Origin: Naganishia liquefaciens
Taxonomy: Eukaryota > Basidiomycota > Tremellomycetes > Filobasidiales > Filobasidiaceae
DNA length: 64,000 nucleotides
Direction: 5' to 3'
Assembly: GCA_013423385.1 (NCBI GenBank)
Contig: BLZA01000049.1
Span: 620,001-684,000, forward strand
Position 1 is the first letter of the stretch; every line of letters starts with the position of its first letter. This document shows positions 45,164-57,108 of the stretch, piece after piece. Both the position numbers and the translations under genes were made by a program. The notes beneath the pieces were generated by a model. It was not told the DNA's origin. It made no database searches and saw only the letters and a program-made list of their open reading frames with translations.

Positions 45164-46556
45164 ATGTCCGACATCATCTCGCCCCAACCGCAGCGACCAG
45201 CTGCTACTTCGACTTCGTCAAGCTCGTCTATTCAGTTGGAAGACAAGATGAGCAACGTCAACATCGCTTCTACTTTCACCACGCCCGGTAAGTAGTGTGT
45301 CCAACTGGACTCGCAGGCATCGCTGCGGTCATGCTGACCCTTCGACTTGTCTCAGCTGCCACGCGTCCGCCATCACCGCTGGCGTCCCCCTTGCCGGCTT
45401 CGCCGCTTCCCTCGGGCAAGCACAAGGTTGCCATCGTTGGATCGGGATCATGGGGTACAGCACTTGCCAAGATTGCAGCTGAGAACATTGCCTCGAGACC
45501 GGATGATTTCGAGTCCGAGGTTAGGATGTGGGTGCGAGAGAAGCAGGTTGGTGGCAGCATGGTTTGGGTATGCCTGTGGGCGGGTGCTGACATTCTCACA
45601 GGTGCAAGGCCGAAACTTGACCGAGGTTATCAACACGACGCACAAGAATGAGCGTTACCTCCCAGACATCAAGTTGCCCAAGAACCTGGTTGCCGTTGGA
45701 AACTTGAAAAAGGTCGTCGAGGGTGCCAGTTTGATCGTCTTTGTTGTCCCGCATCAATTGTGAGTATGCTCGACTGAGCGGGCCCAGGCGAATCTAAAAT
45801 CGCTATCTTCCTAGCCTTCACTCGGTTCTGTATGAATACCAGACACCCGGAGTCATTCACCCCGGAGCTCGAGCCATCTCTGCCATCAAGGGCGTCGAGG
45901 TCAACGGCACCGACATTTCGACATTTGCATCGCTCATCGAGAACAAGCTGGACATTCCATGCTCCGCCTTGTCCGGTGCCAACGTCGCTCTGGAAGTTGC
46001 CCGAGAGCAGTTCTGCGAGACCACTATCGGTTGCCCGACACACGACGACTCTCTACTCTGGCACGCCGTTTTCCACGCCAAAAAGTTCCAGGTGCACGCT
46101 GTTGAAGACGTCAGCGGTGTCTCCCTTGCCGGTGCTTTGAAGAACGTTGTCGCGCTGGCTGCCGGTTTCGTCGATGGCATGAAGTTGGGCGGAAACACCA
46201 AGGCCGCCATCATCCGTATCGGCCTGAAGGAAATGGCCGAGTTCACCGCCGAATTCTTCCCCGGATCGCAGGCTTCGACTTTTACCAACGAGAGTGCCGG
46301 TGTCGCCGATCTCATTACCACCTGTACCGGTGGTCGAAACGCAAAGTGCGCCAAGGACTTTATCCGATCCGGGCGAAAGTGGGAGGAGATTGAGCGTGAC
46401 TTGCTCAAGGGTCAGAAGCTGCAAGGTACTGCCACGGCTGAAGAAGTCCACAACTTCTTGGTCTCGAGAAAGCGAACGTATGGATACCCTCTGTTCGAGC
46501 AGACCTACAAGATCGCCTTTGAGGGCGCGCCGGCCGAGCAGCTCTTCGACTTGTAA
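45164..46556 (+). CDS. GPD1: Glycerol-3-phosphate dehydrogenase (NAD+), GPD1 type
   Basis: Reduces dihydroxyacetone phosphate to glycerol-3-phosphate with NADH, in the cytosol. The ATG at 45164 begins MSDIISPQPQRPAATSTSSS; a second in-frame Met lies at residue 29. Exon 1 ends at 45287. After the intron comes a proline-directed serine run (RPPSPLASPLPASPLPSG), then the Rossmann motif KVAIVGSGSWGTALAKIAAE. Conserved blocks: HKNERYLPDIKLPKNLVA, IVFVVPHQF across an intron, GARAISAIKGVE, LSGANVALEVAREQFCETT, and the catalytic region LKNVVALAAGFVDGMKLGGN with the active-site Lys. NESAGVADLITTCTGGRN and TYGYPLFEQTYKIAFEG follow, ending EQLFDL with stop at 46554-46556. Length is normal apart from the extended N-terminus. 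It is divergent from the HAD phosphatase gene. Confidence 0.95.
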
Positions 46557-47011
46557 ATTCGCTTCGCCAACCGTCGCCAGTGAATCGTAACGGGCCGGCC
46601 TCGTCAAATTGTTCCACTGGGGCAAACATTGTAGCCATAGTAACAGCAAGTAAAATACGCCAGCTCGCCTGAGCCTAATTATCGGGACAGGTTGATCCGC
46701 AACATCTGCCGATCTGTAGCAGAGTAGATATTCGTACAACAATTACAGAATTAATGACATAGATGCGTCACTTTGCCGCGATCTTTGTGTTTTGGCCAAG
46801 GTGACTGGTTTCGTTGGCAAGAGATGAAGGAGTCTCGGCACTCGAGGTCGTTGATAACGCAGCTCGTCTTGATGCCATTGCATGTTATATCGCTCTATAT
46901 AGACAGCAGCCTGAGTCGTCTCAAGCTCGGTTCCACTCGGTTCCACCACTCTGTGTCGCATATGCCAGATCCCTGCATTCCTGAGTACACGGCCATTCCA
47001 CTCTCCGACTT
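46557..47011. other. Convergent intergenic region
   Basis: 455 bp between the 3' ends of GPD1 and RER1. Contains short repeats of ggttccactc near 46930. No gene or RNA recognised. Confidence 0.3.
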
Positions 47012-48673
47012 TTACTTCTTCCTTCCGTATGTCGCCTTTCTGCCGAGATCAAAGGGAATGTATCGGTACTTGATCATGTGTCTAGCACAAACGAGACGTC
47101 AGGACTGCTTTTCACGCACTCGAAGCAAAAATGCTCACTGTATTTGCCTTCGCATGGTCAAACCAAAGAGGACGAAGAAGTACATTAACAGAATGGGCCA
47201 GTAGACGGGAATGTCAAACACGCGGGAGGTGGTCGCGAACAAGGCGAGAAGAGCGGCTTTGGTCGCCGACAGCCAGAACTTGAATTCTGCAAGGGCAACC
47301 GTCGATGAGCAAGGCTCAAAGCCACAATCTTTGCCTGAACGGACCTGGTAGACGACGAATGAAGGGTCGGAATTCTTCGTCGTTCTCTCCCGAGGAGAAT
47401 CCGCTCATTAGTCCGCTGAGACCTGGAATAGAGGTGACCTTTAGTCTAGCTGTTGCGTCGACGCGAATCGCGAAGGGCTCACCTCCTTTCTGGGCAGAGC
47501 CATTGTTGCCTCCGGGCAAGCCTGGAGCGCCTTCCTCGACGTCCTCGGCGGCGAGATCTTGCTGAATTGAGGGATCAAACTTGGGTTGCAGGAACGCTAA
47601 AAAGAGGTTCAAAAGGTAGATGGCGAGTGCATCTGCGAGGAAAGATGGCATGAGTCCAAGGTCCTAGGATTCCGAGGCGAATGTATTACGAACAAGCAAC
47701 TATTGAAAAGGAGTAAAGGTGAGATCAGGCACTTTGGAGAATGGAGAGAGCAGGCTTACTGATGTACCACTATAAATAGAAAAGAGAGCGATTTGCAGCC
47801 AAGTCATCAGCGGACGAACGTTTGCACCGCTGACAGAAACACCTACTCCTTGTCTGATCAAGACTACAGCCATGAAGATCAACAGGAGAGCACCAGTGAA
47901 GAGCCATCTCTGTACGGTCAACGGGGTCGATCTATCCAGAAGAGTCCGGTAACTAATAGGAGAAATGGTGAGATTAGGATCATTCAAGGACAAGATCTAT
48001 CGAGAGCGCAAGGGGTACAGGGATGATGCAGATTCCCAACCTGTCAGGTGGATACCTTTCTCTCCCCAAACCCAGTACCATTCCAGAACTTCCTTCTTGA
48101 AATGGCCCTATACCGGTACCGCCATCGGTTTAGACTTTGCTGAACGATCTCTCACTATCGCTGACCGTAGTCTGCCGCCTCGTTGCACATCTTCGGAACC
48201 TGCTACTCGGCCCACAAATCGTGTCTTCCGCAGCAAAGATGAAACCCCTGAACACTCACGCTCGCGACCACTTGTTTCCACTATCCACAATCAACTGCGT
48301 CACATTCTTCTCCCCCTTGTCCCCCTGCTGTCCCATGCCTGTCGATCCACCCATGCTGGCCGCATAGCCGTTACCATACACATTGGATCCCGCGGACGCG
48401 CCGTATCCGCCGTACGCGTTCGAAACGGGTGCAGGTTGAGGTGGTCGAGCGGGGAAACCTGCTCCCGGGCCGGTGGCTGGTCGGCCGGAGGGAGTGCTGG
48501 TGCTGGGTCCTGCTGAGGCGTCCTCGGAGGGGTAGAGGTTGGAGAGTTGTGGGTAGGCGGATGCGGTCGCGGATGAGCTTTGCAAGGGTTTGGGAGGGGA
48601 GGATTGCGCCTGCTAGGAATGCCGGAGTCAGGCATGAAGGAAGCAAAAGGGCACGAGGATACGTACCATCATG
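47012..48673 (-). CDS. RER1: RER1, Golgi-to-ER retrieval receptor
   Basis: Four-helix membrane protein that returns escaped ER membrane proteins from the cis-Golgi through COPI vesicles. The start is a double ATG at 48673-48668 followed by an intron and a low-complexity exon ([18 protein letters not shown]). That exon ends [10 protein letters not shown] 307-nt intron (47953-48259), far longer than its neighbours, leads to [16 protein letters not shown], the RER1 entry signature. Conserved blocks follow: [54 protein letters not shown] and [20 protein letters not shown], ending KK with stop at 47014-47012. About 100 N-terminal residues precede the usual RER1 start. The C-terminal KK could contribute to COPI binding. 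Confidence 0.88.
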
Positions 48674-49053
48674 TTGGATCGTTTGCAGACAACGGCTGTC
48701 TCTCTCTCTGCTGCGACGGTCTATCAGACTCGTCGACGCTCAAGCAAGTATAGATGAGTCGATGGATACGCGTGGACAGCGCGCCTCCCTGCGAATTGGC
48801 TTTCCACCACCAGTTGGGCCGAGAATGCACGTTACGTAAGCGACTGCGCCGACTCGGGCGCGGGGCGAGGGGCCAAGTGGCAACGTGCTGACTCGCCACC
48901 GTTGGAGCCAATGGAATGGGCCTGCACGAAGATAATACGAGAGAAAGTGGCTAATCGCGAGTCTTGCTTGCCATCACCGTCAATTTCGCGTAGAAGCATC
49001 GAACGTGTATATGACCAGGCTCAAAGACGATCAACTGTTACTGTCATCAAGTC
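48674..49053. other. Divergent intergenic region, RER1 and decayed beta-glucosidase
   Basis: 380 bp upstream of RER1. No coding signal; contains the presumed RER1 promoter and the old promoter of the pseudogene. Confidence 0.3.
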
Positions 49054-50812
49054 ATGCAGCTCTTTCTTCCTCAAAGCTTGGGCAACTTGTTCGCACTCGC
49101 CATTGCGCCTTCGTTCGTGTCTGCTCGATCAACAGAATTTCCCACTAGACTTGCAACTGGCAAGAAGGACAAGAACTCCAAGTCCGGTATCGTCTTCAAG
49201 AAAGGTCGACGCCCCACAAAGGCCTTAATGACCCTAGCTGAGCTGAGAAGGGGAGAGAAGGCGAATTTCTGTCAACATAGCTCGGGCCTGCTTCCACAGT
49301 TCATGTACACTGCGTTAGAGCCATTAGGGACCAACGCTGGCAGCATCGCTCACCCTAGGTGTCTACGCGCTACGCTTTCCTCCTCTCATCTCTGAAGATA
49401 CTACCTCAATCACCATGTAGGCGTCAGACGATTGGATGTCGACCCCATCTACTTTGTCGACGACGCCACCTTGGTCGGAAAATCCCGCAGTCGTCTCTAT
49501 TCCCAGCGCAGATCGCCTTTGGCGCCACTTGGAACCGTGACTTGCTTTACGACGTCGCCGTTGCCGCTGACAACGATTCGAGGATACCGGTATCGACAAC
49601 AGCCTTGGAGTCCTCGCCGGCGCCCCGAGGGGCACAATGTGAGCGATGTGTCAAGTCCTTGTGGCGCAATGCTTCTGACAGGCCATTCTCCCTAGCCCTC
49701 ACGGGGACGAATCTGGGACTCAACAGGTCGGCAGATCCTACCTTGAGTCCGCGGTCGACGGCCGTAAGGACAGTGACATGCAGGCCTTCGATGTCCAAGT
49801 CACCGCGCCAAAAATTTTTAGACAACGAGCAAGAATACTTGCGAGTGGTATGGCTTTCTTGAACCCACTCGTAATCTCTCGCTCATCTTGCGCTCGGGCT
49901 CAGGGGCAAGGGCAAGTTCCTAAAGAGCAACATTTTCGACGCAGCCGTTCACGGAATCTACATGCTTCCCTTTACGAGCCTGTACGAGAAGGCTAGACAT
50001 CGGTCACGCGGAGCTACAACGAGCTCAACGGTGTCCGCCCAAACGTAATCCAACCCCCTTTGACTTGATTGATTCTGTAGAGTGATTCTGTTAGGCACCC
50101 GAATATCACGAACATGATCTACCTTTAGTCATTTGCTCCCCGGGCAGAAAGGCGGCAAGGCGCTTTCCGCTGTCCTCTACGGCAAGGGGCGGCCATCGGG
50201 AGATTGCCTTTCACCATTGCCAAGGATGCCATCGACTAGAATCCCCGCAATTACTTCAACTTGAATGGAACACAAAACATCCGGCAGCCTTCCGTCGCCT
50301 TTTCGTCCGGATCCTTGGCTGATAGCCCACTCTTCTACTACAATAAAAAGCTTCCCTCTCTTCGAGTTTGGATTCGGTCTACTGCACACCAAATTCCGCT
50401 TAACCTACCTAAGAGTCATCAAGAAACCGGCAGAGCACACGCCCTCGGCCCTCAACACGAACGAATCTTTGCTCGAATCTGGTGGGCATCTGATAGTTTT
50501 TGATTGATCAAGCCATCGGGGTTACTGGCGAGGCCAATAACATCGGTGCCGTTGATGCCAAAGAAGTCGTCTCAAGTTTACATCACGTATCCTGACAGCG
50601 GCACTGACAAGCAATCCTCAGGGAATTATGCGGCGATTCGGAAAAAAATAAAAGTCAAAAACGGGGGAAAAGCCAACGCTGCCTTTGCAGTTTCCAACGA
50701 GGATATGGCAGTCTGGAACAACACCGGCAGAATTGGGAAATCCTCAAGGGGGGACAGCTCCAGTCGTGGATCTGCCCGTGGATGCTGGAGTTTTCTACTA
50801 GGCTTCAGGTGA
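49054..50812 (+). pseudogene. Decayed GH3 beta-glucosidase paralogue
   Basis: Homology to the intact gene at 52388-55338 runs in order across 1.76 kb but with frame changes and missing pieces. The start still reads as a signal peptide (MQLFLPQSLGNLFALAIAP) and is followed by a KKDKNSKSG stretch equivalent to the paralogue's RNKDGAQMPG. Later matches include DPIYFVDD versus DPICFNDS, ATWNRDLLYDVAVA versus ATFNRMLTYEGGVA, DNEQEYLRV, the fragment YGKG for YGDVAPSGR, IGVTGEANNIGAVDAKEVV, YITYPDSGTDKQ and SNEDMAVWNN near the end. The nucleophile SDWG region is not found. Several separate frames carry the matches, so no full-length product is possible. It looks like one half of a tandem duplication that has lost function. 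Confidence 0.8.
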
Positions 50813-52387
50813 GGGATATTGCTGGGGGATAGGCTGACTTTATTCAGGTTGAAAGAGCACCAGGTTGTAACGGATGTAGCATGTTGATAGCAGTATCTGG
50901 TGATTGCGCTTTGCAGCTAAGAAGAATAGTAGACTACATCAAGCTCAGTTGTATTTTAGTTCGATCGCCTGCTATCCGTACTCTGCAGACCTACCGAAGA
51001 GAGCTTCTTGGGAGCCCCATCTCACAGGTCGCTGCGAGGTCAGCATGATCAGCTCATGGTCGCAGGCTGAAGCTTGCTCTCCGTCCACTATGGTGGACTG
51101 CCAATCCCCCGGCACGGTCAAATTATCCGCTGGCGACAGCAGCCGGGACAGCTCTAGTAAAAATCTCCACCATTCACCACAAAGCTCCCGGCGCGGAGAA
51201 ACATAACCGTCGGGGTTTGTGCAAGAAGCAGCATGGGGAAACCCGTCGAGACGGATATATCCTCAATTCCCCGTTAGACTTGGCAGGTTTTCGAGATACA
51301 GAAAGTCCGGACAAGTGCACCGGGTCTGATCCACAGCGAATTCGAAGCATCATATCGTCGTGTGTACTTTTCAACACTTTCCCGAGCCGGTCAGCCTCTC
51401 GAACGGGCCATCAAAACGTTCTCGAGCTTTGTGGGTTCCCCCATGGAAACAGCGCCGCAGGGATATGAGCGAGCCAGCGATTTGACCTTGGGCATTGCTC
51501 AAGAGTCAACGCTCGCCGAGTACTTTTGTAACCCTGTATCATAGATATTACCTGCAATTGACGTCTCTCAGCGTCGATGCTGCAAAGGCGGCCTTTTACC
51601 ATTTCCCTTGCGTGTACCAGCTCCCTCTCCGGCGAGTTGAAACAGCTGCGAGAAGCAAGGCATGTGACGCCTCATGTGATTCGACAGCTGTCCAGACATG
51701 TGATCCCGAGTTGCATCCCGCTCGGTATATTGAGACAGTACGAACGACTGCTGTGAGAACCTGAACGGCTACTTGGTTGTCATGTCGGTCAACCGGGCAA
51801 CAGAAACCCGGTCCTGGGAGTGCTTCGCGATCGAACAATTCCCCAGCTATTCCCCCGGTGAATCTTTTGCTGTCTGTACCCACAAGGAGCTCCTCTGGGG
51901 GTCCGCCGGGGAAGGGCCAACTGGAATATAGAGCGCCTTGATGTTGAGGTATCTTCCAGCTAGAAATTGTTCTAGCCGCTATTAAGCAACCGATGTGACG
52001 TACTTGAAGTGATGCAGTAATACCAAGCCTCCCTTCTCGGCATGGAGGATGTATGGCAGTCAAGGAGCCCTTGAAGCGGACTTGCGGGACCCGTCCAGTT
52101 CAATTCGCCGTGGACGACGGGTGAGCGACGACATCAAGCGGAGGTCGAAAGCCATGTTGAGGAGAGCAAAAGGCTATAAAGAGCGTGGGGATTCGCATCG
52201 ATCCCCTCGCCTCGATGGACTCGCATCATTTCAACAGGGAGAATCCGCCAGCATTCCCTTTCGACTACCCTCATAATTCCATTAGAATTTAAACCTTATA
52301 ATACCAAAAGCTTTACACGCAGACAATATTCCTGGAGGAACCGCCACACCCGGCCGCAAGTGACACACAAACAGCAAATCAAGCAGT
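50813..52387. other. Gene-free stretch upstream of the intact GH3 gene
   Basis: 1.57 kb. Short frames on both strands, none with family features. It must hold the promoter of the GH3 gene; no clear TATA box or carbon-control motif was identified. Confidence 0.35.
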
Positions 52388-55338
52388 ATGAAGCTTTCCG
52401 CCACCCAGTATGCGAGCATCCTGTATGCGCTCGCAGTTTCGCCCTTTTCAGTATCCGCCCTTCCCACCGACTCTAACAGGCTTCAAGCTAGGAACAAGGA
52501 TGGCGCTCAGATGCCGGGTATCACTGCCGACAAGTGGGCCAAGGCTTTGGCTCGAGCCCAAGCCACTGTTGCTCAGATGACAGTGGAAGAAAAGGTGAGC
52601 ACCGAACGCTCATGGCTCGATCGGCCACACCGCTGACCATGGCCTATCCAGGCCAACATGACCCGAAATGCTGGCAACGCCGGCTGCTCTGGCAATCTGT
52701 TTGGTGAGCCGCAGCCATCTGCGCCCATGAACGATGTACTAAATCCTCGCTTTCTAGGCGTCGCTCGACTTGGTATCGACCCGATTTGTTTCAATGACAG
52801 CCCTACCGGAGTCGCCAACTCGTACAAGTCGTCTCAATTCCCGGCTGAAATCACATACGGTGCAACCTTTAACCGCATGCTCACTTATGAAGGCGGTGTT
52901 GCCATGGGCACAGAGTTCAAGGAAACCGGAATCACCAACGCGTTGGCGGTCGTGTGCGGTGGCCTTGGAACGACGTGCGTCTCGACCTTTCCGGGTCAGT
53001 GTTCCAGCTAACCTCATCTTGACAGTCCTTACGGCGGTCGAAACTGGGAAAATTGGTCACCCGATCCCTACCTATCTTCGGTGCTTACCGGCAAAAAGAT
53101 TCGAGGTATGCAGGCTGGAGGCGTCCAGGCGACTGCCAAGCACTTTGTCGGCAATGAGCAGGAATACTTGCGAGTCGTAAGTCTTTCAGGGGGATTCTAC
53201 CTGTCTCTTCCAGCGTCTCACATACGCACTACAGGGAAACCCAGCGGGCGGTTACGCTTCTGGCAACTTTAGCCAGGTGTTGAGCCACACCATCTCGGAT
53301 GCTGCGATGCACGAGACCTACATGTTGCCGTTCGCCGAGGCCGTTCGAGAGGGATCTGCTTCGATCATGTGCAGCTACAACAAGCTCAATGGTACGGCGG
53401 TATGCCACGACCCTGCAGCGATCTCGCTGATCAAGGATGTAAGTTGCTGTCTCGTTTCATGAGCCGTACATTGAAAACTTTACGACAGGAGCTCAACTTT
53501 CCCGGATTCATTATCAGTGATTGGGGTAAGCGTCACAGTGCGATCCAGGTGAATCGAATTGACCAAATTCACGTCCATAGGAGCGGTCAGGAACGGTACC
53601 GCCGGAGAACTCGCCGGCACCGATGTGATCATGCCTTCTGCCCCTGCGGACTGGGCAAACCTCACGACCGGCGCCATTACCGAGGCGCGACTCGACGATC
53701 AGGTCGTCCGAGTCTTGTTGCCATACTATGCGCTCGACCAAGACGAAGACTATCCCAGTATCAACTTTGATCGATACGTCGTTGACGGGAGCGACCATAT
53801 CTACCAGACGGGCGTCGAAGCTGCGACCCTCTTGAAGAACCGAGACCGCGCTGCTGGCGAGAAAGGTGGTTTGCCACTGGCCAACCAGGATGTTGGAGGT
53901 GCGTCGACAGGTCATCTCGACCGCCCATGATGCTGAACCCGGTATCACAGTGTTCGGTGACGCCGGCCAGGTCCCCGTGTCCCTCAACCAATGGGGTCCC
54001 ATCTTTACCGATGCTCCCCAGAATGAGATGCCTACCGGATACTACGCGTGGTCAGTCGTCACGGTCAGCATGAAGGAGCGTTAGCACTCACCAAACACTC
54101 TCACAGCGGCGGTGGCTCCGGCTGGTCTCAAGCGCCTTACCTGGTCACACCCTTGGATGCGATGCAGGAGCGCGCACGAAAGCAAAAGTTTTACCTGGAA
54201 CACTTCCTCCTGACGTGAGTTTTTACGGAGGACATGCCCGGGCATTGACACTGATGTTGGCCATCAGTAACACTACTGCCTATCCCCGTTCATACTCGTT
54301 TGGAGGGCCGCCCTCGGTCATCTATCCCTTCCAGTCTAACTTGGCCAGAATCGATACCGCGGTAGTCTTTGTGACCAAGTATTCTCGGGAAGGATACGAT
54401 CTGACCGATCTCAAGGTAAGCAGTAATGCCCCATCGAGAACCTATGTAGTGTTGACTTGATTGCTACGACTATAGCTTGACCGTGGAGGCGAGGAATTGA
54501 TCAAGGCCGTTGCCGCGGGCAACAACGACACCATTGTGGTCATCAACTCTGGCAACCAAATCGATGTAAGTCAAACCCAGCATCTCTGTGCGGTCCTCGG
54601 GGCTCACGTCCATCGTAGATGTCCGGCTTTGTCAACCACCCCAATATTTCCGCCATTGTCTGGCACTACTTTCCGGGACAGGAAGGCGGCAAGGCCATCG
54701 CTGACGTTTTGTACGGCGATGTTGCGCCAAGTGGTCGATTGCCTTTTACCATTGCCAAAGACATCAACGACTATGACCTCTCGAGCGTTTTCAACAAGAC
54801 GGGCACGGCCAACATCCAGAACCCGTCATCCGAGTTTGTGTCGGAATCGCTGACCGACTATCGATACTTTGATTACAACAACATTGAGCCGCTCTACGAA
54901 TTCGGCTACGGCATGTCGTATACGACGTTTGAGCTTTCGGGCTTGAAGGTATGGAAGCAGGCGACCAAGAATGAGCAAATGGTCGTCAAGACCAATGAAG
55001 TATTCCTGGATTCTGCCCTCGACTTGTACGATTATGCCGTCGAAGTGGACGTCGATGTCGCCAATACTGGATCCGTCGATGCCAAAGAGGTTGTCCAGCT
55101 GTACATTACCTACCCGGACAGCGGCACCAATAAGCGACCGGTCAAGAACTTGAAGGGCTTTGAAAAGGTCATGGTCAAGGCCGGAGGCAAGACGACGACG
55201 ACGATCTCGGTCACCAACAAGGATCTTGCGGTGTGGAACACGGAGCGACAGGGATGGGAGATTTTGAAGGGAGAGTATACCTTGTCGGTGGGCACGTCGA
55301 GCCGAAAGTTGCCGTTGAGCGCAAAGCTCGGCTTTTAG
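52388..55338 (+). CDS. Secreted GH3 beta-glucosidase
   Basis: Family 3 glycoside hydrolase that splits beta-glucosides such as cellobiose outside the cell. The ATG at 52388 starts a signal peptide (MKLSATQYASILYALAVSPF) with likely cleavage after SVSA. The N-terminal barrel shows ANMTRNAGNAGCSGN, DPICFNDSPTGVANSY, YGATFNRMLTYEGG, QATAKHFVGNEQEYLR (the KHF sugar-binding block) and MCSYNKLNGTAVCHD. The nucleophile block is FPGFIISDWGAVRNGTAG, joined across an intron. The second domain has AATLLKN, VVVINSGNQIDMSGF, WHYFPGQEGG and LYEFGYGMSYTTFEL. A C-terminal fibronectin-III-like domain (DAKEVVQLYITYPDSG, NLKGFEKV, SVGTSSRKL) completes the family architecture. At least nine short introns. Stop at 55336-55338. 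A decayed paralogue lies 1.6 kb upstream. Confidence 0.9.
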
Positions 55339-55725
55339 GGTGGTGTTGAATTCAAGGCGAAAGAGCGGTGAAGATGGACGATTGTAATAACATTAGGCAT
55401 ACCAGGGAGCGGATCTACAGGATTGAAATCACTGCTCTACTGACTCGCAGCTGCCTTTCTTCGTATGCCTTAGGCTCGACAGGCAGTTCTTGCGTTCAAA
55501 CCAGCCATGCCTGTGTATCTGCCCATGCGATCCGAGCCGTGCCGCACGAGGAGGGTCACGTGCGTGGATGATGTCACCCTCGGCTTTCGATCAACTCTAC
55601 CCAAAGCTTTGATTCCGCCGACCCGCATGTTTCACATCCGAAACGAAACCGGCGCTCATCTAAAAGATTCTTCCGAGCGCTCCTTCCCGGAAGATTCAAA
55701 CCCAGACCCGAAAAACAAGGAAGAA
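55339..55725. other. Intergenic region upstream of the aldo/keto reductase
   Basis: 387 bp. The reductase frame is open through most of the right half, so an upstream start (for example the Met at 55630) cannot be ruled out. Confidence 0.3.
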
Positions 55726-56878
55726 ATGCCCCCACCGCTCGCCATCACCGATACCATTCTCCTCTCCTCTGGCCATTCCATCCCGCAATTGGGATTTGGA
55801 TGCTACCGTTCCCCGCCTGACGTCACCGGCGCATCCGTCACGACGGCCCTGAACGCGGGATACCGACACATCGATACGGCGCAGGTGTACAAGAATGAAC
55901 AAGAAGTCGGGGACGCGGTCCGACGGTTTTGCAACACGCCAGAGGGAGGAGGAGGAGGAGGAGGAGGAGGAAACAAAGTTGGGAGGCGGGAGGTATGGGT
56001 GACGACCAAGTTGCGTGATGCGCCCGGGCGATTGGGAAAGAAGCGGGTGGGGAATGTGGGCGATTTGGTGGCGGAGAGTGTGCGCAAGGTGGCTGGGGAG
56101 GGCGAGGAAGGGTATGTGGATTTATTCTTGATTCATAGTCCTTTTGCTGGACCCGAGGGACGGGCGGTGCAGTGGAAGGCGTTGGAGGCGTTGAAGAGGG
56201 AGGGAAAGGTGAGGGCTTTGGGGGTGAGTAATTTGTGAGTGTTGGCGATGGAGCTGGAGTGCAACGGCAGGACTAAAGGAGGAGGGAGGTAGCGGAGTGC
56301 GGCATTTGGAGGAGCTTGCGGGGTATGCGGAAGAGCCGATCACGGTGAATCAGATCGAGGTCGGTACACGTGACTCAGAGGGTGCATATTGAGATGCTCA
56401 TACTTTCTGCCACGAGGTGCATCCATGGTGTCAAGTATGCCTCGTCCGACGACCCGACTCGGTTGAGAATTGACTCGCCTTGTTTCTAGCAAAAAGAAAT
56501 TGTCGAATATTGCCGACAGCACGGTATCGCCATCCAAGCGTATAGCCCGCTCGCACAGGGGACACGCCGCCATGATCCCGTTCTGACAGCGATCGCGCAA
56601 GAGCTCGACCGAACTTGGGCACAAGTCTTGATCCGATGGTCCCTGCAGCACGGGCAAGTACCCCACGGCTGACCCTCCTCGGGCGGGAGTTCCTGACACT
56701 TTGCTTCAACGCGCCCACAAGGTTCATCCCGCTGCCGAAATCCGATACGCCGGAACGGATCGCGTCGAATGCGCAGGTATACGACTTTGCGCTGTCGTCG
56801 GCGCAGATGGGGCGACTGGACGGGCTGGATGAGCGCGAGGCGGGACGCGTGTGTTGGAACCCGACGGGGTGTCCGTGA
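55726..56878 (+). CDS. Aldo/keto reductase
   Basis: NADPH-dependent carbonyl reductase of the AKR superfamily; substrate unknown. The chosen ATG at 55726 gives MPPPLAITDTILLSSGHSIP. AKR signatures: LGFGCYRSP, AGYRHIDTAQVYKNEQEVG (catalytic Asp and Tyr), VWVTTKLRD (catalytic Lys), VDLFLIHSPF (catalytic His), ALGVSNFGVRHLEEL across an intron, TVNQIEVHPWC, GIAIQAYSPLAQG, VLIRWSLQHG, and the cofactor loop FIPLPKSDTPERI. Four short introns. A run of nine GGA/GGT-type codons at about 55947-55970 inserts polyglycine in the loop after helix 1, where most AKRs have none. The polyglycine tract is probably variable in length. Stop at 56876-56878. Confidence 0.85.
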
Positions 56879-57108
56879 GTGTGTGTATTACGTAATAATG
56901 CGGCGCGCGCCCAAAATAGCCCGCCCCTGCTTGGCTGACGCACAGCCGAGCGGTGAATAACAAAATAATCGACCATGTTGGACAATGGACGGATCGATCA
57001 TCGCCTTGTTTGGCCCCGGGTCGCTTATCCTTTGCAGTGGGTTATAGGCAGACAAAAGGGACACCGGACCCCTCGGTTTGCATTGCATTCATCCACTCAC
57101 TCACCGCC

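Noticed and set aside
46053-46742. 229-codon minus-strand frame
   Set aside because: It is the antisense shadow of the highly biased GPD1 coding sequence.
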